Assembly: GCF_021462225.1 (NCBI RefSeq)
Contig: NC_061804.1
Span: 1,612,001-1,676,000, forward strand
Reading direction: 5' to 3'
Length of the DNA stretch: 64,000 nt
Origin: Girardinichthys multiradiatus
Lineage: Eukaryota; Chordata; Actinopteri; Cyprinodontiformes; Goodeidae
Shown: positions 35,988-47,900 of the stretch, piece by piece
Layout: each line of letters opens with the position of its first letter
How positions within the stretch are numbered: the first letter of the stretch is position 1
Notes under the pieces: generated by a model
The model's input: only the letters and a program-made list of their open reading frames with translations
What the model was told of the DNA's origin: nothing
Databases searched by the model: none
Program-made: the position numbers and the translations under genes

Positions 35988-38900
35988 ATGCAGACAGAAA
36001 GGAACAGGAGAGGATTTAAGCAGCATTTTGTTGAACGTCAGCACTTGAAGCTCTCAGATCTAAAAACAGAAGCTGAAAATGCAGGTTTGACAAACAAATA
36101 CCTGAACAAAACAAACATCCCAGAATATCCTAAACCAGAGTTCCACACGAGTCTTCTGAAACATGAAACTACAGGATCAGCGTTAGGTGGGATCAGGAAG
36201 GATGGAGGCTTCAGGAATCCATACGGAGGACCCCTGATATGGTGGAGTCTGGCTGTGGGACCAGAAGAGTTGAAGGATGCAGAGGTGAGGCTCGTGGAGA
36301 AGACTTTCCCAGATCGGATGGAGGTAGAAGATCCTGAGCAGCAGAGCTTCCTGTGGAGGTTTGCCACCTCTCCAGCCTTCGTGGAAACATCCCGGCTGGG
36401 CACGTACCGCTTCACCTTCCCCCTGGAGGAGGTTCTGACAGCCTACAAAGACCAGGTAAGACCCCTCTACGGATCAAATTGAGGAATATCTGCCGGGGTC
36501 TCTGCAGGCCTCACGTCAGTAAAGGACTATATATCCCATATGATCCAGAAGCACTTTGGGATTCCCAAAAATAAGCTGTATGGTGTCACAAGGGAGATGG
36601 AGGATGGATGGATGGATGCAGCAGTTAAAGCTACAACACATCCTAATTAAACTTGTAGTTTTTCCCACTCTGTTCTCTTGTTCCATCTCCCATTACATGA
36701 AGCAATTTATGAATACCGATCGATAAAGATTTCCTGGAGTCATTTTTGATCCATTCTTCGTGCGCACAAGTGTCCATCTGTTCTAGAACGTCTATGGCCC
36801 TAAAGGCTCTAAATTGTCCAATTGTCTTTTCTTTAGTTTTGCCTGGGAGCCCAACCCATCATGCGGATGTACAGAACCGTGCTGTACTCACAGGAAGTAA
36901 TGCATGTGGTTCTGGTCCATAGTCCGACCAGTGAAAAGGAGTACTCCCAGTACCCTTTTCTGAGTGACCGCCCAGATGCCGTGTGTGTTTACAGAGACGG
37001 TCATTTTATCTGGAGGCCAGAGGCCATGTGTGGAACTCATTGGTAAGAAAGAGACACATGCTCAAGGTTTTTCCTCATTAATCCACACCAGGGTTCCCCA
37101 GGTGAATATTTCTGACCTGTTTGGAGCTACCCCACAGTTTGTAAACTGGAATCTACATAACACACATTGTTCCTAGTAGCAGCTTGTGATGATTCGGTGT
37201 TGGACGTTCAAAGGTTTTATTGTTGTTTCTTCCTGTCAGGTACGAGCTGATCTACAGACATAAAACCAGGCAGCTGGAAGCCTGGAGTGCCTCCTCCCCT
37301 CCGTTTTATGTTTGGGATCATGTTGCTGTCGCCCTCCATGTTGGTCAGAACCAGGTAGTTTCACTGTTCATATCTACAGTTTGGGTTTGCACCTTCTGCA
37401 GTTCACACTGATTGGTGCTAGGTAATCTTTGCAAACCCAGCAAGAAGAACCCATGGTTTTTCCCAGGTTACCCTGTGGAGAACCTTCTTTTTATGTTTCG
37501 GGGGGCGGGTATGAAGCACCACTAGGGGGCTCCACTCAAACCCAGACTACGGGGTGTGACTTTTCACAGATATGTGTGTTGTTGACGCGTTTTCTGTCTT
37601 GTGATCAGTTCATTGTTGGAGTTGAGTAAATGAGGTGATAATAATAAAATAATAAAAAAGCCACCTGTGCACTTTGTGTATCCTGATTAAAAACTGAGGC
37701 TTGTTTCTGTTTTGATTTAGATCTGGACTTCATGTTTACTCTGTGTTCCAGTTACAGACGTCCAACTGGTTCTGGATGGATGGATGGATGGATGAGTGGA
37801 TGGTTGGGTGGATGGATGGATAGATTGATACCAAAGCAGAGGTTTGACAAACTGACATCATTCCTTCTGCATCTTCTGCATGACAAGCTTTACTCCTTTT
37901 TCATTTTTCAGGTGTTGAAATTTAATGTTGATCAACTCAGAAACAACCTGAAGTTTTGCCAGCAGGATGCAGTGAACTATGGCCAAACCAGTGAAGACCC
38001 AGATGGTTCTGATGATGCTAAAATGGTGGTGAAGAGACTGTGGCCAGGCTGGAGTGGCCCTCTGGAGATGGAGAGCTCACTGAAGCAGCATTTTACAGGT
38101 AGGGCAGGTTTACCCTGGCCATCATCCATCTGAAACAGTTAAAGCGGTGAAGGATTTTTCTTTATTTAGATTAAATTGTGGCAGACCACTAGGGGGCTCC
38201 ACTGAAACCCAGACTACAAGGTGTGACTTTTCACAGATATGTGTGTTGTTGACGCGTTTTCTGTGCTGTGATCAGTTCATTGTTGGAGTTGAGTAAACGA
38301 GGTGATCGTTTTCCTTACCCATCCAAAAAATAATAAAAAAGCACCTGTGCACTTTGTGTATCCTGATTAAAAACCGAGGCCTGTTTGTGTTTTGATTTAG
38401 ATCTGGACTTCATGTTTACTCTGTGTTCCAGTTACAGGCGTCCAACTGGTTCTAGTTGGGTGGCCTGGAGTTGACAAGAGCTTCAGTGGGAACACCATAT
38501 TAGGAAGAAATGCCTTCAGGACCAGCGGTGGTGCAGCCAGTCCACCCTCAGGTAACCTACATTAACAAACAGACTGAAGCATCCAATCTAAAACATCACC
38601 TAAGAGAAACCAGTCAGTTTCTGCAAAGGAAAAAACACTTTAATATAATCTTTTCTGCAATAACTCTGACAACTTCACAAAATCTAAATCCATTTAAAAT
38701 GAGTTTTCTTCCACTGATCCGTCCACATTTCCTTGCATGGTTGCGGGATTTTACCTTAGTACCTTCTTGCTGCAAGGGAATAGTGCTACCAACTGCCCAC
38801 TGTGCAGCCCAACAGTAGAAAAATTAGACTTTATTCAGTTTAATAATATTAAAACTACAGAGTCTGGTTTAACACATATGGTTCGGCCATCTTTAGTACT

Positions 38901-41900
38901 GAAAAGGTTACATGTGTCAGCAGATAATGACATAATAAAAGAAATTAAAGCGGGGCTTCCGGTTTGCTGATGAGCCGATCCTGGTTGAATAGGTTTAAAA
39001 CCCGAAGAAAACCCTTATAACTACAAATTGGTTGTGAAAAATACTCAAAATGGATAAAACACTTAACGCCAAGGTAAAGGAAAGGAAGGCAAGATCTTAA
39101 ATACAAGGAAAGATCCAGACTGAGAACACTGCTAAAGAAGAGCAAGCTAGCAAAGACAAGCAGCCTAGCTGGGTGAAAGGAGATTAATAAAAAGTTGTGT
39201 CCATGTGATGTCCATGACATTATAAAGGCATCGTTGGAACAACAAAGAAAGCTTCAGGAGAAATTGACTGATTTAGAAGGATGGATGAGAAGGAATAATG
39301 TTCGTATCTGGTGGCTTAAAGAGGGAATAGAGGGAGACTATGTGCAGAAATATGTGGATAAACTCATCCACGCTGAGCTGGGTGTGGCGGAGGATGTTGA
39401 TCTGGAGATACATAGAGCTTTAGCACAGAAACCACCACCAAACAAGCCCCCAAGAGCGATCACTCAACTTTTTGAAGTTCGAGATCAAAGAGAGAATCAT
39501 CAGAACGGTTGGAAAATGGAGATGAAAGTAGAATAACAGAGAGTGACGTTTGATCAGGATTATGCAAATGAAGTGGCGGCCTCAAAAACATCCTTAAAGA
39601 GAAGGGGATCCAGTTCCAGTCTCCCATGGACACACTGAGTGTTCACTGGCCAGAAGAAATCCAGGTTTACTACAGCGCGTAGGATGCAGCGAGAGCGATG
39701 TGGCAGAGAGGATGGTAGATACCAGACATGGGGGACGAGGGGCCGACACTGATTGAGAAGCTTGAGAGAAGTTTGATGCATATATGAATTAAGGGTTGTG
39801 GACTACAGAGACTGGAGAAGGTTTCGACCAGGAGTCCCGGAGGACTATTAAAATGCTAGACACTTTTAGCGAGCTTTGGAGAGCCACCTATAAGGGAGAT
39901 CTCTGCCACTAGGAGGGGGGGAGGCTCTCATTAGGAGAAGCTTCACCCCCCCACCCACCAGCAGGGGAGAGGGGGGCTGTTGTGAGTCCTTCAAATGCCT
40001 TGGGAGTCGTCACACTTATTAATATATACAGATCCTTCTCAAAATATTAGCATATTGTGATAAAGTTCATTATTTTCCATAATGTCATGATGAAAATTTA
40101 ACATTCATATATTTTAGATTCATTGCACACTAACTGAAATATTTCAGGTCTTTTATTGTCTTAATACGGATGATTGTGGCATACAGCTCATGAAAACCCA
40201 AAATTCCTATCTCACAAAATTAGCATATTTCATCCGACCAATAAAAGAAAAGTGTTTTTAATACAAAAAACATCAACCTTCAAATAATCATGTACAGTTA
40301 TGCACTCAATACTTGGTCGGGAATCCTTTGGCAGAAATGACTGCTTCAATGCGGCGTGGCATGGAGGCAATCAGCCTGTGGCACTGCTGAGGTCTTATGG
40401 AGGCCCAGGATGCTTCGATAGCGGCCTTTAGCTCATCCAGAGTGTTGGGTCTTGAGTCTCTCAACGTTCTCTTCACAATATCCCACAGATTCTCTATGGG
40501 GTTCAGGTCAGGAGAGTTGGCAGGCCAATTGAGCACAGTGATACCATGGTCAGTAAACCATTTACCAGTGGTTTTGGCACTGTGAGCAGGTGCCAGGTCG
40601 TGCTGAAAAATGAAATCTTCATCTCCATAAAGCTTTTCAGCAGATGGAAGCATGAAGTGCTCCAAAATCTCCTGATAGCTAGCTGCATTGACCCTGCCCT
40701 TGATAAAACACAGTGGACCAACACCAGCAGCTGACACGGCACCCCAGACCATCACTGACTGTGGGTACTTGACACTGGACTTCTGGCATTTTGGCATTTC
40801 CTTCTCCCCAGTCTTCCTCCAGACTCTGGCACCTTGATTTCCGAATGACATGCAGAATTTGCTTTCATCCGAAAAAAGTACTTTGGACCTCTGAGCAACA
40901 GTCCAGTGCTGCTTCTCTGTAGCCCAGGTCAGGCGCTTCTGCCGCTGTTTCTGGTTCAAAAGTGGCTTGACCTGGGGAATGCGGCACCTGTAGCCCATTT
41001 CCTGCACACGCCTGTACACGGTACACATGGATGTTTCTACTCCAGACTCAGTCCACTGCTTCCGCAGGTCCCCCAAGGTCTGGAATCGGCCCTTCTCCAC
41101 AATCTTCCTCAGGGTCCGGTCACCTCTTCTCATTGTGCAGCGTTTTCTGCCACACTTTTTCCTTCCCACAGACTTCCCACTGAGGTGCCTTGATACAGCA
41201 CTCTGGGAACAGCCTATTCGTTCAGAAATGTCTTTCTGTGTCTTACCCTCTTGCTTGAGGGTGTCAATAGTGGCCTTCTGGACAGCAGTCAGGTCGGCAG
41301 TCTTATCCATGATTGGGGTTTTGAGTGATGAACCAGGCTGGGAGTTTTAAAGGCCTCAGGAATCTTTTGCAGGTGTTTAGAGTTAACTCGTTGATTCAGA
41401 TGATTAGGTTCATAGCTCGTTTAGAGACCCTTTTAATGATATGCTAATTTTGTGAGATAGGAATTTTGGGTTTTCATGAGCTGTATGCCAAAATCATTCG
41501 TATTAAGACAATAAAAGACCTGAAATATTTCAGTTAGTGTGCAATGAATCTAAAATATATGAATGTTAAATTTTCATCATGACATTATGGAAAATAATTA
41601 ACTTTATCACAATATGCTAATATTTTGAGAAGGACCTGTATGCATCACCAGACAGTGAAAAACTCTGTTTGATATTATAACGATGGAAATGGAGGGAATC
41701 TTGACTTGCGGAGGGGACTTTAATGTAGGATTTAATTATGATTTGGATACAAGCAAAAGGTAGACGAAGAATCATATCACAAAATTTATAAATTTCAAAC
41801 TAAAGGAACTAGGAGTCATAGATATAAGTCGGGAAATAAATAGAGAAGATAGAGACTATACACATTTCTCACACTCCACTCAACATATTCCAGGAATGAT

Positions 41901-44900
41901 TATTTCTTGGTGACAAAAGGAGATAAACACAGGGTAGAGGAATGTAAGACAGGTGTAACAGACTTGTCAGACCATAGTGCAGTTTATTTGACAATCAATC
42001 TAAATAATAGGAAAAAGAATACAATCTGGAGACTAAATGTGGGGATACTGAATAATAAAAAAGTAGTGGAAGAAATAAAGAGATATAATCAGAAAAATAA
42101 ACTGCAACAATAGCATAAATTAAATGGACAATTAAAGGAATTAGAAAGACAACATCATAATATGAACGACACAGACACATTTAAAACGATTAAGGAAATC
42201 AGAAGGAAGATTGATTTGGTTTTAATAACTGAAACTGTAAAAAAAATAGATTTGTGAAGCAGACTACAAAGAGGGACCCAAAACAAGCAGATTATTGGCC
42301 AAACGGATTAGGAGACAACAAACATTAAACACTATCTATAAAATTAGAAATCCCACAAACAACAAGTTATTAAGTGAACCAGAGGACAACTACAGGACAC
42401 GATAGACACAGCCAGAGGCAGCTGATGTATAAAAGCTTTTCTCCAACATCTGGATCTGCCATCAATAGATGAACGTCAGAACAGTTAAACCGGAATCAGA
42501 ATCAGAAAAGCTTTATTGCCAAGTACGTTTTTGGACATACAAGGAATTTGTTTTGGCGTAGTCGGTGCAATACAATACAAATTAAAAAGTATAAACATAT
42601 CTACACTATAATATAAATATATGTGCACAGTTTTAAGTGAGTGAGAGTAAATATAGAGCAGTATAAGATGCAAGAGCAATACAACAGTGCAGATGATCAT
42701 TGTGCAAGTAAAGCAGGAGTCCAAGCTGAGCGTTAATGTAACACATAGAGTTACAGGTTACAGGTGTCCTGTCAGCAAAAACAGGGGGGGTGTGGGGGAA
42801 AGGGAGAGTGTCAGGGTGGTTTCTGGGCTTTGTTAACCAGGCTGGTGGCAGATGGGAAAAAACTGTTCTTGTGGCGTGAGGTTTTGGTCCGGATGGACCA
42901 CAGCCTCCTGCCAGAGGGGAGAGTCTCAAAGAGTCTGTGACCGGGGTGGGAGGGATCAGCCAGAATCTTCCCTGCCCGCTTCAGGGTCCTGGAGGTGTAC
43001 AGTTCCTGGAGCGACAGTAGACTGCAGCCAATCACCTTCTCAGCAGACCGAATGACACGCTGCAGCCTGCCCTTATCCTTGGCTGTAGCAGCGGCGTACC
43101 AGATGGTGATGGAGGAGGTGAGGATGGACTCAATGATGGCTGTGTAGAAGTGCACCATCATAGTCTTTGGCAGGTTGAATTTCTTCAGCTGCCGCAGGAA
43201 GAACATCCTCTGCTGGGCTTTCTTGATGAGGGAGCTGATGTTTGGCTCCCACTTGAGATCCTGGGAGATGATGGTTCCCAGGAAGCGGAAAGATTCCACA
43301 GTGTCAATTGTGGAGTCACAGAGGGTGATGGGGGCAGGTGGGGCTGGGTTCTGCCTGAAGTTCACAACCATCTCCACTGTCTTTAGAGCGTTGAGCTCAA
43401 GGTTGTTCTGGCTGCACCAGTCCAACAGATGGTCCACCTCCCATCTGTACGCGGACTCATCACCATCAGAGATGAGTCCGATCAGGGTGGTGTCGTCCGC
43501 AAACTTCAGAAGCTTGACAGACTGGTGACTGGAGGTGCAGCTGTTGGTGTACAGGGAGAAGAGCAAAGAAGAGAGAACACAGCCTTGGGGGGAACCGGTG
43601 CTGATGGTCAGGGAGTCAGAGACGTTCTTCCCCAGCCTCACGCGCTGCTTCCTGTCAGACAGGAAGTCAGTGATCCACCTGCAGGTGGAGTCGGGCACAC
43701 TCAGCTGGGAGAGCTTCTCCTGTAGCAGAACTGGGACGATGGTGTTGAAGGCAGAGCTGAAATCCACAAACAGGATCCTGGCATAGCTTCCTGTGGAGTC
43801 CAGGTGCCGGAGGATGAAGTGAAGGGCTAGGTTGACTGCATCATCTACAGACCTGTTGGCTCTGTAGGCAAACTGCAGGGGGTCCAGGAGGGGGTCGGTG
43901 ATGTCTTTTAGGTGTGAGAGCACAAGGCGCTCAAAGGACTTCATCACCACAGAGGTCAGGGCGACGGGTCTGAAGTCATTAAGCCCTGTGGTCCTTGGCT
44001 TCTTGGGAACAGGGACGATGGTGGAGGACTTGAAGCAGGCTGGCACATGACATGTCTCCAGTGAGGTGTTAAAAATGTCTGTGAAGACTGGAGACAGCTG
44101 ATCAGCGCAGTGCTTCAGGCTGGCTGGTGAGACAGAATCCGGACCAGCAGCTTTCCGGGGGTTCTGTCTCCTGAAGAGTTTGTTGACGTCCCTCTCCTGG
44201 AGGGAAAGAGCCGTCCTCGGCGTGGGTAGGGGGCTGGTGGGGGGGAACTTCAGGGTGGGGGTTGGAGGCGCCAAGGCCCCTCTTGAGGTTGGAGAGGTGG
44301 GGGTGGTGGATTGTGGCTGCAGCTGTTGGGGGGCGTCGTGGGAGATGGTTGCAGGACTGTCCCTTTGTCTTTCAAAGCGGCAGTAGAACTCGTTCAGGTC
44401 GTTGGCGAGGCGTCGGTCGTTGATGGAGTGGGGGGCTTTTGGCTTGTAGTTGGTGATTTGCTTGAGCCCTTTCCAGACAGACGCAGAGTCGTTGGCTGAG
44501 AACTGGTTTTGGAGCTTCTCAGAGTACAGTCGTTTGGCCTCTTTCACTGCCTTGCCAAACTTGTACTTGGCCTCTCTGTATATGTCTTTGTCCCCACTCC
44601 TGAAGGCCTTTTCCTTATCCAGTCTTAACCTTCTGAGTTTAGCTGTGAACCAGGGTTTGTCGTTGTTGTAACTCACCCTGGTGCATGATGGTACACAGCT
44701 GTCCTCACAGAAGCTGATGTAGGAAGTCACAGCCTCTGTGTACTCGTCCAGACTGTTGGTAGTAGTCCTGAACACATCCCAGTCTGTACAGCCTAAACAC
44801 GCCTGGAGATTCTCCACAGCCTCACTGCTCCACTTCCTTGTCGTCCTCACAACAGGTTTGCAGAGCTTTAGTTTCTGCCTGTATGCAGGAATCAGGTGGA

Positions 44901-47900
44901 CCATGATGTGGTCGGATTGGCCCAGTGCAGCAGGTGGGACGGCGTGATAAGCGTCTCTGATGGTGGTGTAACAGTGATCCAGAATGTTGTCCTCTCTGGT
45001 CGGACATTTTATAAACTGTCTGTATTTGGGGAGTTCGTGGGTGAGATTACCTTTGTTAAAGTCACCAACGACGATTACTAAGGAGTCCAGGTTGGTCCGC
45101 TCCACACTCAGTATCTGGTCGGCGAGCATGCGCTGTGCGACCTGCACGTTAGCTTGCGGCAGGATGTAAACACCGACCAGGATGAACGAAGCGAACTCAC
45201 GGGGGGAATAGAAAGGCTTACAGTTTAAGATGAAGGATTCCAGGTCTGGAGAACAGTGCTGCTGAATCACTGTCACATCGTTGCACCAACCACTGTTGAG
45301 GTAGAAACAGATTCCTCCACCTTTCGCTTTGCCGGAGAGTTCCGTGTCTCTGTCCGCTCTGTAGAGCTGGAATCCTGCCAGCTGCAGCACAGAGTCCGGT
45401 ATTAATCCACACAGCCACGTCTCCGTGAAGCACAAAACTGCCGATGAATAAAAGTCCCTGTTTTTCCCCAACAACAGTTGTAGTTCCTCCATTTTGTTGG
45501 GAAGTGAGCGCACGTTAGAGAGAAATATACCAGGTAACGGTGTTCGTAGTCCACGCTGGCGAAGACGTACCAGAACCCCAGCCCGTTTCCCTCTCTTCCG
45601 GCGTTTCACCGCGTGAACAAAGGTGAGCGGAACCTTTAACCAGAATGTCCAAATATTCCAGAGCAGTAGGTAGAAAAGTTGGAAATAACTCATCTGGTGT
45701 AGTAGCCCTGATGTTCATGAGTTCTTCTCTGGTGAGAGAGCTCCGGGTACCATCACAGAAGACCGTTTTAAAGCAAAAAACTAAACAAAACAATGCGAAC
45801 CAACACGCCGAGGCGACCATCTCAGTCACTACAGAGAAAGAGACGAGGGATGCAATTAGTAGAACAAAATGTAATAAAACTCCAGGTTGTGATGGGGTCC
45901 CATCTGACTTTTATAAGATATTCAAAGAAGCGCTAAGCCCAGTAATGTTTTTAATTATACCATGAAGGAGGGGAAAATTCCACCATCCTGGAAAGAAACA
46001 ATAATCTACATAATACCAAAAGCAGGTAAGGATAAGGAACTATGGAGTAGCTCCTGCCCAATATCAATACTTAATGTTGACTATAAAATATATACGTCAA
46101 TAATCTCCAAAAGATTTGAGACATTTATGCCTGAAATTATTGATGAGGACCAAACAGGCTTTATAAGAGGATGGCAGGCACAAGATAACATGAGGAAATC
46201 TATACATATAGGCGAGGAGGCCTAAAAGAGAAAAGAAAGTTTGCTACTTGTGAGTATTGGTGCAGAAAAGGCGTTTGACAGTGTGAGATGTAGTTTTATA
46301 ATGTTTTAAAAAAGTTTAGTTTTAATGAGAATTCTATCAAATGTAATAAATCATTGTATCACGAGCCCACAACAAGAGTCAAGTTGAATGGAAATCTGAC
46401 CAAATGAAAGAAGCTAGAGAGATCAGCAAGACAGGGCTGCTGTCTACCTCCAACACTTGGACATCTTTATTGAACCCCTGACCCAAGCAATCAGGCAGAA
46501 TCAGAACACAGAGGGAGTGGAAGTAGGTGGTTCACAACACAAATTAGGTCTATTTGCAGATGATTTCATAGCAAACATAGGAAAACACGATGTGAGTTTT
46601 CCTAGGCTGATGGACCTACTGGAGGAATATGGAGAATATTCTGGGTACAGACTAAACGTGATGAAGACACAGATTCTGGCTCTAAACTACACTCCAACAA
46701 TTAAAGTCAGAGATAAATATAGACTTAAGTGGGATACAGGCAAAATTAAATATCTGGGAGTAAATATTACAGAAGGAAAAGACAAATTATACAAGGCAAA
46801 TTCCAAGCATTAAAAGAGACTTAGGAAGATGGGCAATGCAGACTCTAGACTTTAGCTCAAGAATTGAAATAACCAAACTGAATATATTGCTGAGATTACT
46901 GTATCTCTACCAATCCTTACCCAGACTTATACCGCCAAATCCATTCATAGAATGGGATAAAGGGTTTTTGAGATTTATTTGGGGAGAGAAGCAGCCTAGG
47001 ATCAGATTTGTAACATTACAATTACCCGAAGATAAAGGTGGTATGATCATCCCAAACTTAAAGGATTATTATTATGCAGCAAAGATGAGGCCCATAGTTT
47101 GTTGGTGTGACCAGAATGATGCAGCCAAATGGAAACCTATTGAAATGAAGAATGGGAACTATCAAATTCAAAAATTATTAGGGGATAAAGAATGATATAA
47201 AATAGAGTATAACCAGTTAGACCCCATAACTAAATTCACACTAAAAATTTAGAACATGATATTAAAGAGGCACAGATTAGAAAAAGAAACAAAGATCCTG
47301 AAATTGTTAAAATATGATACTAGAGTCCAGGCAGGAAGGGATGATTTCGGTTTTAGGAGATGGGATAGGGAAGATATCACGGCAATAAACACAATATTAG
47401 ATAAGGGGGAGATTAAAACAGACTAACTGTGGAGTAAAATGGGGTATTCAATTTAATAACTGATGCGTATAAAGGAAAGATGGGATGGGTGATTTCAGCA
47501 CTGCACCAAGCTCGTTTGAAGAGAACGGGGAACTCGACTTTCTATATAGAAGAACAATGGCAACGAGAACTTGAAAATGAAATGACAGAGGAAGATTGGT
47601 ATTATATTTGCAGGGTGCAGCATACTACCACCGGGTCAAGAACGTGGCCAGAATTCAATTGGAAAAACATAATTAGATTATGTCAAAGACAAATCTAATT
47701 ATTTAGATGTATTAAAATATTGCACAAAGGTAAGAACGGTGACATAAATATTAGAAAATTCCAAAGCAAAACGGTTTATTTTTAAGATTAAATATGATTA
47801 TGAGAAATTCATATCTAAAAAATCTAATTATGTTTTTTAGATGTTTAATTAGATTATGTCAAAGACAAAAGGGAGGTTTGAACCAGAGCAGAACCAAGGC

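Noticed and set aside
42811..45693. Host gene
   Set aside because: Endonuclease and FADD reverse transcriptase motifs and a LINE 3' tail show a retrotransposon.
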